From: an uncultured Rhizobiaceae group bacterium
GTDB taxonomy: Bacteria > Pseudomonadota > Alphaproteobacteria > Rhizobiales > Rhizobiaceae
Direction: 5' to 3'
DNA length: 17,657 nt
NCBI GenBank assembly: GCA_938009335.1
Contig: CALLHT010000293.1
Coordinates: forward strand, 1-17,657
Shown: piece by piece, positions 7,927-15,385 of the stretch
Position numbering within the stretch: position 1 is the stretch's first letter
Layout: each line of letters opens with the position of its first letter
Program-made: the position numbers and the translations under genes
The notes under the pieces: model-generated
What the model was told of the DNA's origin: nothing
Databases searched by the model: none
The model's input: only the letters and a program-made list of their open reading frames with translations

Positions 7927-8952
7927 ATGATTAATCGTAGAACCATTCTTTCGGCTTTAGGTGGTGTTGCATTTGCTGCAATGGCAACGAGCGCTTCATT
8001 TGCAGAAGAAGTAACTTTGAAACTTCATCAATTTTTGCCAGCCCAGGCGAATGTGCCCAAGCTTGTTTTGGATGTTTGGGCAGACAACGTTGAAAAAGAC
8101 TCTGGCGGTAAGATCAAGATTGACCGTTTTCCATCCATGCAGCTGGGTGGTAAGCCACCAGAATTGATGGATCAGGCAATAGACGGCGTAGCAGATATTG
8201 TCTGGACAGTTGTGGGTTATACGCCGGGCCGCTTCCCGTCAACAGAAGTCTTTGAACTGCCGTTTATGGTCTCTGATGCCCGTGCCGCCTCCAGCGCTTA
8301 CTGGCAGATGTTCGAAAAACACATGAAAGATACAGAATTCAAGGATGTGCATATTCTTGGTACTTGGGTTCATGGACCGGGCATGATCCACACCAATAAG
8401 CCGGTTGAAAAGCCGGGTGATCTAAAGGGTATGAAAATGCGCGGCGGTTCACGGCTGGTGAATGAGCTGCTGAAACTCACAGGTGCGACACCAGTGGGTA
8501 TGCCGGTTCCTGCAATTCCGGAAGCTCTTTCTAAAGGTGTTCTCGATGGCACAACGATTCCCTGGGAAGTCACTGGCGCTCTCAAAATTCCTGAACTGGT
8601 TGATAACCATACAGAATTCGAGGGCAATGCGCTTTATACGCTAACATTCGTCCTAGCTATGAACAAAGACAAGTACAATAGTTTATCAGATGAAATGAAG
8701 GCGGTTGTTGATAAGAACTCTGGTCTTGAATTCTCAATCTTTGCTGGCGGCACACAAGCAGACTCTGATGGTCCTGCCCGTGAAGCTGCTCTTGATAATG
8801 GCAACAATGTTATTACCGTTTCAGACACCGCCGATTGGCAGGCAACAGTTGGCCCGATCTACGATACTTGGGTTGCTGAAATGAAAGAAAAAGGGATCGA
8901 TGGTCAGGCTTTGATTGACGAGGCCCGTGAATTGATGGCCGCTTACAAGTAG
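7927..8952 (+). CDS. dctP: TRAP transporter solute-binding protein (DctP family)
   Basis: This is the periplasmic binding subunit of a TRAP transporter, which uses a sodium or proton gradient to import organic acids. The 341-residue precursor starts with a signal peptide (MINRRTILSALGGVAFAAMA, cleavage probably after A26 in SFA-EE). The mature part has normal DctP family features, including DLKGMKMRGGSR, where R172 is the arginine that normally pairs with the ligand carboxylate, and GVLDGTTIPWEV. AGGGAGGA lies seven bases before the ATG. The gene follows paaZ by 105 bases and is followed by dctQ and dctM. The ligand cannot be read from sequence; position suggests an aromatic or aryl-alkanoic acid usable by PaaK, but a common dicarboxylate or keto acid is also possible. 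Confidence 0.94.
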   Translation: MINRRTILSALGGVAFAAMATSASFAEEVTLKLHQFLPAQANVPKLVLDVWADNVEKDSGGKIKIDRFPSMQLGGKPPELMDQAIDGVADIVWTVVGYTPGRFPSTEVFELPFMVSDARAASSAYWQMFEKHMKDTEFKDVHILGTWVHGPGMIHTNKPVEKPGDLKGMKMRGGSRLVNELLKLTGATPVGMPVPAIPEALSKGVLDGTTIPWEVTGALKIPELVDNHTEFEGNALYTLTFVLAMNKDKYNSLSDEMKAVVDKNSGLEFSIFAGGTQADSDGPAREAALDNGNNVITVSDTADWQATVGPIYDTWVAEMKEKGIDGQALIDEARELMAAYK

Positions 8953-8978
8953 TCCATCTTAAAATGAATCATGGTCTG

Positions 8979-9000
8979 GGCCGCGCATTGTTGTGCGGCC
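8979..9000 (+). other. GC-rich stem-loop between dctP and dctQ
   Basis: GGCCGCGCA pairs with TGTGCGGCC over nine base pairs, with one G-U pair and a TTGT loop. It lies in the 70-base dctP-dctQ gap and is followed only by CTTTT. This arrangement fits a leaky terminator or a 3'-end stabiliser that gives more binding protein than membrane subunits, a known pattern in transport operons. The effect here is inferred. Confidence 0.7.
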
Positions 9001-9022
9001 TGAACTTTTGGGGAGAAACTAA

Positions 9023-9607
9023 ATGCATACCTTGATGATGCGACTGGCGAAAACGCTTGCCATCATTGGTGGTATAGTGCTCTCCGCTCTGATCGTACTG
9101 ACGTGTTTGTCGGTTTTAGGCCGTGAGATTAATGCCGCGTTGAACGGCGATTTTTTTCAGCAAACATTTCCGAAATTTTCTGGTTGGATTTTGTCAACCG
9201 GCGTTGGTCCAATCAACGGTGACTTTGAGTTGGTGGAAACCGGTGTTGCGTTTGCGATTTTTTCATTTTTGCCGCTGTGCCAAATCACAGCAGGCCATGC
9301 TACGGTCGATATTTTCACATCCAGAATGTCTCAGGCAAACAACCGTTTGCTTCGTATGATCGCCGACGTTGTATTTGCTGCGGTATTGGTGCTTATTTTC
9401 TGGCGCTTGTTTGAAGGTGCGGTCTCGAAATATTCCTCCGGTGAAACAACGTTCTTGCTTCAGTTTCCGGTCTGGTGGGGATATGCGCTCAGTCTGATGG
9501 CTGCGTTCGTTGGCGCAATGGTTGGTGTGTATGTCGCCTATATTCGGGTCAGGGAGTTGATGACCGCATCCAGTCTGCTGGTTGAAGGTGAAGGAGCGGA
9601 TCATTGA
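9023..9607 (+). CDS. dctQ: TRAP transporter small membrane subunit (DctQ family)
   Basis: DctQ is the four-helix membrane subunit that pairs with DctM. The 194-residue sequence shows hydrophobic helices at about 12-34, 76-97, 109-129 and 148-171, with the charged REINA after helix 1 and CQITAGHATVDIF after helix 2 typical of the family. The loop between helices 1 and 2 (about 35-72) is long, so the protein exceeds the usual 160-180 residues. GGGGAG lies seven bases before the ATG. The gene overlaps dctM by four bases. Fast divergence of this family makes close assignment hard, but position between dctP and dctM settles its role. Confidence 0.92.
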   Translation: MHTLMMRLAKTLAIIGGIVLSALIVLTCLSVLGREINAALNGDFFQQTFPKFSGWILSTGVGPINGDFELVETGVAFAIFSFLPLCQITAGHATVDIFTSRMSQANNRLLRMIADVVFAAVLVLIFWRLFEGAVSKYSSGETTFLLQFPVWWGYALSLMAAFVGAMVGVYVAYIRVRELMTASSLLVEGEGADH

Positions 9608-11109
9608 CCGCGCTTGAGATCGGTGCTGCCTCTTTTCCAGCGCTCATTGTTCTTATTTTCCTCAGAGTTCCTATTGGCCTTGCCATGTTTCTGGTTGGTA
9701 TGGTGGGGATCATCCTGGTTACGGGCGATACAAATGTGATTTTTGGTCGTCTCAAGCATGAGGTTTATACAACTTTTTCCAGCTACTCGCTCTCTATCGT
9801 GCCAATGTTCCTCTTGATGGGGTATTTCGCAACGCTTGGTGGCATGTCTCAGGCGCTCTTCAAAGCTGCCGAAAGTTGGCTTGGTCACCGGCGTGGCGGT
9901 GTCGCGATGGCATCTATTGGTGCTTGCGCCGGGTTTGGTTCGATCTGTGGTTCATCACTGGCAACAGCCGCAACAATGGGCCGTGTTGCGCTGCCTGAAC
10001 TTAAAAAATATGGCTACGCAGGTGGTTTCTCAACTGCAACGCTTGCTGCGGGCGGAACATTAGGCATTCTCATTCCCCCATCCGTTGTGTTGGTCATTTA
10101 TGCGATTTTGACTGAGCAGAACATCGCTAAGCTATTTTTGTCTGCATTTGTTCCCGGAGTTCTAGCGGCGATTGGGTATATGATCGCTGTGCGGCTTTAC
10201 GTGCATTTTTATCCCGATCGAGCGGGGGTTAAGGAACGCGTTCCCTATGCAGAGCGTCTCAAAGCGCTAGTCGCAGTATGGCCGGTTCTTTTAGTGTTTG
10301 GCCTTGTGGTTGGTGGAATTTACCTCGGGTGGTTTACGCCAACAGAAGCTGCGGCAATCGGTGCTTTTGGAACGGGACTAATCGCCTGGCTTAATGGTGG
10401 GCTTACTTTCAAGACCTTGGAAGAGAGTTTTCTTTCCACAGCGCGCTCTACAGGCATGATTTTCTTCATTATTCTTGGTGCGGCTATATATAATGGCTTC
10501 CTCGCGCTCACCCAATTACCACAAGAGATTTCCGGTTGGGTTGTTGATCAAGGATTCAGCCCTTGGATGGTGTTGATTATTATTCTTGTATTTTATCTGA
10601 TCCTCGGATGCTTGATGGACAGTCTTTCGATGATCTTGCTGACGATACCGATATTCTTTCCCGTCATTTCTGCTCTGGACTTCGGCTTGGTTTCGCTCAC
10701 GGCAATGCAAGCAGAGGCTGCATTGGAAGCACTTGCCGCAGTGCCGCCACCCGACATTGCACCTGCCATGCTTGAGCAGATCAATGCAGCTATTGCAGGT
10801 GGTCAAGAACTGACGCGAGAAATGCAAAAAGAACTCGGTATACGGGTCACATCCGGAATGGCAAATAGAATGTCTGCAGAGCAAACGGCTATTTGGTTTG
10901 GCATCCTAGTTTTGATCGTTGTTGAGGTTGGGCTTATTACGCCGCCGGTTGGACTCAATCTTTTTGTGATCAATGCAATGGATCGCGAAACGCCAATGGT
11001 AGAAACGTATAAGTCAGTCCTATTTTTCGTGGGTTCAGACCTTATGCGAGTTGGGGTTTTGGTAGCATTCCCCGGTATCACGTTGTTTTTGCTTCGTGCT
11101 TTTGGCTGA
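9604..11109 (+). CDS. dctM: TRAP transporter large permease subunit (DctM family) with an internal insertion
   Basis: DctM is the translocating membrane subunit of the TRAP carrier. Family landmarks are present: LRVPIGLAMFLVGMVG, VPMFLLMG, GFGSICGSSLATAATMG, LAAGGTLGILIPPSVVLVIYA, GWFTPTEAAAIGA, LGCLMDSLSMILLTIPIFFP and ITPPVGLNLFVI. The length of 501 residues exceeds the usual 425-440. The extra sequence is a polar, alanine/glutamate-rich segment of about 68 residues (roughly 361-428) between FFPVISALDF and AIWFGILVLI, two stretches normally joined by a short turn. The start is TTG at 9604, overlapping the dctQ stop by four bases, with AAGGAG seven bases upstream, so the subunits are probably translationally coupled. 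No clear intrinsic terminator follows. Confidence 0.93.
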   Translation: MTALEIGAASFPALIVLIFLRVPIGLAMFLVGMVGIILVTGDTNVIFGRLKHEVYTTFSSYSLSIVPMFLLMGYFATLGGMSQALFKAAESWLGHRRGGVAMASIGACAGFGSICGSSLATAATMGRVALPELKKYGYAGGFSTATLAAGGTLGILIPPSVVLVIYAILTEQNIAKLFLSAFVPGVLAAIGYMIAVRLYVHFYPDRAGVKERVPYAERLKALVAVWPVLLVFGLVVGGIYLGWFTPTEAAAIGAFGTGLIAWLNGGLTFKTLEESFLSTARSTGMIFFIILGAAIYNGFLALTQLPQEISGWVVDQGFSPWMVLIIILVFYLILGCLMDSLSMILLTIPIFFPVISALDFGLVSLTAMQAEAALEALAAVPPPDIAPAMLEQINAAIAGGQELTREMQKELGIRVTSGMANRMSAEQTAIWFGILVLIVVEVGLITPPVGLNLFVINAMDRETPMVETYKSVLFFVGSDLMRVGVLVAFPGITLFLLRAFG

Positions 11110-11227
11110 TTGACTGGTGTGCGCGCAGCTCGGTTTTGCGATTTTTCTCGTGATTAATGTGTATGTTTAACACCGTATTAAGTGTTCTGACGTAGAGGTA
11201 ATCAAGACTTTTACGGGGATATCTGAA

Positions 11228-12871
11228 ATGCGTCTTAGAACAATTCTGTTCTTTGTCTTTTGCGTGATCGCGGTTGCGCCGTTAATCCTGTTTTGGGTGT
11301 TGCCAAATTCGCAAGTCTTTAACGACGAATTGGATGATGTTCGTGAGCAACATCTTCTGATTGCCAAAAACCTTTCTGGGGAATTATCGAGATACCATTT
11401 GGACCTCGAGAAAGTGTTTTCCTTTGTCAGGTCAAACTATAACAATATCTCAGAAATCAATAATCTCGATGCTCTGTTTGAAACACTAGATATTCGTCAT
11501 TTCTGTGTTGCTGATGCAAGTACCGGAGAAGTGCTTAACTCTATACATGCTGCTGGTCCACAATGTCCAAAATTCATCCCGCAGCAGCGGCTGGCAAAAA
11601 TGTTGGAGCTAACCAGCGATAATCCGACCTCAATCACGACAACTGGTGTGTTTAAGACACCTGATAATGAGAATATTTTGTATTTGCTCAACAAGGTCTC
11701 TAACATATTGTTCGTTGGTGCGGTTCGTACCCGTTATTTACGTGATGTTGGAAACCGTATTTCTTTTGGCGAACTGGGACACGCAGCGATTGTCGACAAA
11801 AATGGCCGTGCCATATCTCACCCGCTAGGGGATTGGGAGGAAAATGCGCATGATATGTCGAAGATTGCCGTTGTACAGAAGATGTTGGCCGGAGAGACCG
11901 GAGTGGAAATGTTCTACTCGCCGGCTCTGGAAACTGACATGGTTGCCGGATTTACCAGCGTTGAAGGTCCCGGTTGGGGTATCATGGTTCCACAGCCGGT
12001 CCGAGAGTTGGAGGCCAAAGCCAACAGCGTAAAGTCTGCCGGCATTACAGTATTAGCGTTTGGCTTGGCTCTTGCTGCTGTTGTTGCCTATTTCGCTTCT
12101 AAGATTTTGACGCATCCCTTTGAGCAAATGGTTGCAGCTATGCATCGCATTGGCGCAGGTGAACTGCGAGCATACGAAGGCATTAAACAATCGGCTTGGC
12201 AGCCTGTTGAATTCAATGCGGCTCGTGACGGCATCAAGGCAATGTCTGAACGATTGCAGGAAAACATTGATACTATCTCGCGGCATGCTTACCTCGATGG
12301 CATTACCGGCTTGCCAAACCGGGAATGTTTCCGCGTTCTCGCACAAGAAGAGATCGACAAAATGCGGTCTTCACGCATGAAATGCGCTATTTTGTTCTTA
12401 GATCTCGATGGCTTCAAGCAGGTGAACGATGTCTATGGCCACCGAAGTGGCGATGACCTTCTAAAAGGGTTTGCGAACAAGCTTCATGCCTATTGCGGAC
12501 ATATCATGAAGCGCAATGCGCGCGGTGCGGACAACGCGCTTCGAATTCTTCCAGCGCGTTTGGGAGGAGATGAATTTGTTGTTCTGCTTTCCAACATGTC
12601 GGACATGGATTTCCCCGGTGAGTTTGCTCAAGGGCTGTTTCAGAAAGTCTTTGGCCCCTTCAAAATTCACAATGGCGTATCACTGCAAGTGAGCGGTAGT
12701 GTCGGCGGTGCAGTATTCCCTGACCAAGCCGGTGACTTTGACGAGTTGCTGCGTCTGGCGGATATTGCGATGTATGATGCAAAGAACAACGGTAAGGGGC
12801 GTTTCTCGCTTTACTCACCTGCGCAGGAACCGAAAACTTCCGCAAGTTCGGAGCAGATGCAGAGCGCCTAA
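11228..12871 (+). CDS. Membrane diguanylate cyclase with periplasmic sensor domain (Cache-like, HAMP, GGDEF)
   Basis: The protein (547 residues) probably makes the second messenger c-di-GMP in response to an extracytoplasmic signal. Order: membrane helix 1 (about 5-25); periplasmic region 26-265 ending in WGIMVPQP, typical of Cache-type sensors; membrane helix 2 (about 268-292); HAMP-like linker (293-345); GGDEF domain (about 352-530). Catalytic features are intact: DGITGLPNRECF, FLDLDGFKQVNDVYGHRSGDDLL and RLGGDEF (445-450). The inhibitory RxxD site upstream of GGDEF is not seen (ALRI occupies its place), so product inhibition may be lost. There is no EAL domain. GGGGA lies eight bases before the ATG. 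The 118-base gap after dctM holds a weak inverted repeat, AACAC/GTGTT at 11169-11186, and no strong terminator. The signal sensed is unknown. Confidence 0.92.
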   Translation: MRLRTILFFVFCVIAVAPLILFWVLPNSQVFNDELDDVREQHLLIAKNLSGELSRYHLDLEKVFSFVRSNYNNISEINNLDALFETLDIRHFCVADASTGEVLNSIHAAGPQCPKFIPQQRLAKMLELTSDNPTSITTTGVFKTPDNENILYLLNKVSNILFVGAVRTRYLRDVGNRISFGELGHAAIVDKNGRAISHPLGDWEENAHDMSKIAVVQKMLAGETGVEMFYSPALETDMVAGFTSVEGPGWGIMVPQPVRELEAKANSVKSAGITVLAFGLALAAVVAYFASKILTHPFEQMVAAMHRIGAGELRAYEGIKQSAWQPVEFNAARDGIKAMSERLQENIDTISRHAYLDGITGLPNRECFRVLAQEEIDKMRSSRMKCAILFLDLDGFKQVNDVYGHRSGDDLLKGFANKLHAYCGHIMKRNARGADNALRILPARLGGDEFVVLLSNMSDMDFPGEFAQGLFQKVFGPFKIHNGVSLQVSGSVGGAVFPDQAGDFDELLRLADIAMYDAKNNGKGRFSLYSPAQEPKTSASSEQMQSA

Positions 12872-12920
12872 CAGTTCATGCTCAATCAACAAGATTTTCT
12901 GCGCTAGAGAAGACATTTCA

Positions 12921-12934
12921 TAAAACTTGTTTTA
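12921..12934. repeat. 14-bp inverted repeat upstream of rpe
   Basis: TAAAAC and GTTTTA flank TT, 35 bases before the rpe start. It could be an operator or chance AT-rich symmetry. No clear promoter boxes are visible beside it. Confidence 0.3.
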
Positions 12935-12969
12935 GGACTTGGTGAATAAAAACATCAGGGTCCTTTCCT

Positions 12970-13635
12970 ATGACACAAGACATCATCATTGCGCCATCAG
13001 TTCTTGCGTGTGACTTCTCCAAACTTGGAGATGAAGTGGAAGCTGTTGTTGAAGCGGGTGCAGACTGGATTCATCTTGATGTTATGGATGGGCACTTTGT
13101 TCCTAATATCACGTTCGGCGCGCCCATCATCAAGACGATCCGTGATAGAACCGACAAAGTGTTTGATTGCCATCTAATGATCGAGCCGGTTGACCTCTAT
13201 CTGGCGGAATTTAAGGCTGCTGGCTGTGAGGTGCTTACTGTCCATGCCGAAGCCACAAAGCATTTAGACCGGTCTCTGCAAGCGGTCCGCGATCTTGGGT
13301 GTAAGGCAGGCGTTGCGCTCAATCCTCATACGCCGGTAAGTGTTATTGAACATGTGCTTGACCGATTAGATCTGGTTTGTCTCATGAGCGTTAATCCGGG
13401 CTTTGGCGGGCAAAGGTTCATCCCTGAAGTCATAGAGAAAACGCGCCGCGTTAAAGCGTTGATCGGCGACCGTCCCATTCACATCGAGATTGACGGAGGC
13501 GTTGACCCAACCACGGCGCCGCTCGTTGTCGAAGCGGGTGCTGATGTGCTGGTTGCGGGTTCTGCAATATTCAAAGGTGATGGTGTTGACGGGTATCGTG
13601 CGAACATTGATGCCATCAAAGCCAGTTGCGCCTAA
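12970..13635 (+). CDS. rpe: Ribulose-phosphate 3-epimerase
   Basis: Rpe interconverts ribulose 5-phosphate and xylulose 5-phosphate in the pentose phosphate pathway (and in the Calvin cycle where present). The 221-residue TIM-barrel protein has all family motifs: IAPSVLACDFSKLG at the start, HLDVMDGHFVPN with metal ligands H35 and D37, CHLMI with H68, VNPGFGGQRFIP, IEIDGGV with D175, and AGSAIFKGDG at the phosphate site. The ribosome binding site is weak (CAGGG nine bases before the ATG). The gene is 98 bases downstream of the GGDEF gene and could be cotranscribed with it. It ends four bases from the convergent decarboxylase gene. It is a housekeeping function with no obvious tie to its neighbours. 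Confidence 0.97.
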   Translation: MTQDIIIAPSVLACDFSKLGDEVEAVVEAGADWIHLDVMDGHFVPNITFGAPIIKTIRDRTDKVFDCHLMIEPVDLYLAEFKAAGCEVLTVHAEATKHLDRSLQAVRDLGCKAGVALNPHTPVSVIEHVLDRLDLVCLMSVNPGFGGQRFIPEVIEKTRRVKALIGDRPIHIEIDGGVDPTTAPLVVEAGADVLVAGSAIFKGDGVDGYRANIDAIKASCA

Positions 13636-13639
13636 CGTG

Positions 13640-15265
13640 TCAGCCTTTTGACAGGGCGGAACGTTGGGCGATGGTTTCTGTAAAGCGTCGCAATGTATCT
13701 GACATGGCGTCCGCTGGAAGCATGATTTCAATCAATTGAAATGAGCTCGCATTGTTGTGGGCAGCATGCAATGCAGTTTCGAATTCTCTTGGTGTTGAGA
13801 CGCGCGTTCCCTTGCCGCCTAGGTTGTTCGCGTGCTCTGCAAAATTCCAGTCGTCGAGATCATTGTATTGTGTGTCTTTCTGGAAGGCTTTTAGCATGCC
13901 CCATGCCGTGTTGTTAAAGAGCAGCACGATCGGTTTGATGCCAAGACGTTTTGCATTCCCAAGTTCCCATCCGGTCATTTGAAAGGCACCATCTCCAACA
14001 AGCACGAGAGGTCGCTTTCCGCTTGCAATTTCAAGTCCAATCCCGAAAGGGATGCCAGTCCCCATGGTTGCATAATAACCAGGTGCAACAATCGGTGCGT
14101 GTCGCATGTCCATCGCTGTAAAGAGGCAATCACCCATGTCGGATGCGATAGGAGTGTCTGGGTTCTCTTCCAAGTATTTACTGACTACGGCAGCGACGTC
14201 AGTAGGCATTATCTGCGCATCAGCATTTTTTACATGTGTGTTGTATTCTGAAGGTGTTGCGGAGGCCTCGCCCAGAGGTTCGGCTAGTTCCAATAGCTTT
14301 GTTACGAAATCTGCAATAGGCACATCGGGATATGTGTGGTGAGGAAAACGTATTTCTCCATCAATGACATGAATGGTCTGGCGCATGTCGAGTTCGCGTT
14401 TTGAAACGCCAAAATTTGTATCGCTCAAAATGACACCGAGCATGAGAAGTCCATCACTGCGCTCAACGAGTTGCCGAGTACTTTCCTCTCCTGCTAGACC
14501 CAGATACGTGCCGGCAACCGGCGCGTCGGTCTCTGCGAGGATCCCTCTCCCCATGAAGCTTGTTACGGTTGGAATTCCAAGCTTTTTAGCCAGTGAAGCC
14601 ACCATTTTCTCCAGATCAAATCGTCTTACTTCAACGCCGAGCATTAAAGCGGGAGAACTGGCCGATTTTAGTTTTTCGAGTGTCGCAAGAGCTGCCGATT
14701 CAATAGCGTCATGGTTGGGTTTGGGTGGAATAAACGCTGGCACCGGCTCAATGTGCATGCCCACCATATTTCGCGGCAGTTCGATGTAGACCGGGCGCGC
14801 CAGTGTTCTTGCCGCCGTTAGTACGCGAGCGATCTCGGATGCCGCGGTGTGTGGATCATCCAACACACATTGCGCGCAGGTTACTTCTTTCATAATCATC
14901 ATCTGGCTATCGAGATGTTTGACCTGATGATGGAGACCAAAGCTGAAATTTCGCTCGTCGGTTCCCGGTGCGCCCGATATTACAACAAGAGGCGACTTTT
15001 CTGCATATGCGGTTGCAATCGGATTGATCATATTAAGTGCGCCAGCTCCATAGGTGACACATGCCACGCCGATGGTGCCGCGATATCGCGCGGCTGCATC
15101 CGCTGCAAAGCCAACTGCTGGTTCATGGCTCAGCGTATGCAATGGAAGAATATTGCTTGCTTCGATTTCCTTGAAAAACGGTAGAGCGAAATCTCCGGGG
15201 ATACCAAAGACTTCTGCCGCACCATAGTCTTTCAATGCATTGAGTAGTGCGTATGCGAGTTTCAT
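13640..15265 (-). CDS. ipdC: Phenylpyruvate/indolepyruvate decarboxylase (thiamine-diphosphate enzyme)
   Basis: This 541-residue enzyme resembles the Azospirillum brasilense phenylpyruvate decarboxylase closely over its whole length. It should turn phenylpyruvate to phenylacetaldehyde or indolepyruvate to indoleacetaldehyde (a route to indole-3-acetate). Catalytic residues fall at the Azospirillum numbers: D25 in GIPGDFALPFF, E48 in LSHEPAVGF, H112-H113 in LHHQ, and D282 in SDTNFG. The cofactor motif runs from GDG (424-426) to NN (451-452). After NN the sequence reads TAWGML; the glycine differs from the WEML I recall in the relative. I use the ATG at 15265, with GGAGA six bases upstream, over an ATG at 15322 lacking family similarity. 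The gene is divergent from an Lrp-type regulator. Which keto acid is preferred cannot be told from sequence. Confidence 0.9.
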   Translation of the reverse strand: MKLAYALLNALKDYGAAEVFGIPGDFALPFFKEIEASNILPLHTLSHEPAVGFAADAAARYRGTIGVACVTYGAGALNMINPIATAYAEKSPLVVISGAPGTDERNFSFGLHHQVKHLDSQMMIMKEVTCAQCVLDDPHTAASEIARVLTAARTLARPVYIELPRNMVGMHIEPVPAFIPPKPNHDAIESAALATLEKLKSASSPALMLGVEVRRFDLEKMVASLAKKLGIPTVTSFMGRGILAETDAPVAGTYLGLAGEESTRQLVERSDGLLMLGVILSDTNFGVSKRELDMRQTIHVIDGEIRFPHHTYPDVPIADFVTKLLELAEPLGEASATPSEYNTHVKNADAQIMPTDVAAVVSKYLEENPDTPIASDMGDCLFTAMDMRHAPIVAPGYYATMGTGIPFGIGLEIASGKRPLVLVGDGAFQMTGWELGNAKRLGIKPIVLLFNNTAWGMLKAFQKDTQYNDLDDWNFAEHANNLGGKGTRVSTPREFETALHAAHNNASSFQLIEIMLPADAMSDTLRRFTETIAQRSALSKG

Positions 15266-15385
15266 CGTTGTTCTCCATTGCCTAGGAAACGATAACGGAT
15301 TCTCGATGCAATTTTGTTGCAAAATGATTTCGATTGACCCAATGTATGATTTATATAGCTCATTTTATTTTGAAATTTGACGTAA
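15266..15385. promoter_or_regulatory. Divergent control region of the decarboxylase and Lrp-type genes
   Basis: This is a 120-base, AT-rich divergent intergenic region. It contains a perfect inverted repeat, ATTTTG-TTG-CAAAAT (15311-15325), a plausible regulator site about 46 bases before the decarboxylase start. TATGAT (15345-15350) is a possible -10 box for the regulator gene, but no well-spaced -35 was found. Both promoters must lie here; exact boxes are uncertain. Confidence 0.5.

Noticed and set aside
11110..11160. Possible intrinsic terminator after dctM (CGCA...TGCG then ATTTTT)
   Set aside because: The stem is only four pairs with a long loop, too weak to call.
13266..13275. Perfect palindrome AGACCGGTCT resembling the paa operator core
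   Set aside because: It lies inside the rpe coding sequence, lacks the flanking half-sites and is probably chance.
15266..15322. N-terminal extension of the decarboxylase
   Set aside because: With the 15265 start, D25, E48 and H112-H113 match the Azospirillum numbering exactly; the extension lies in the control region.
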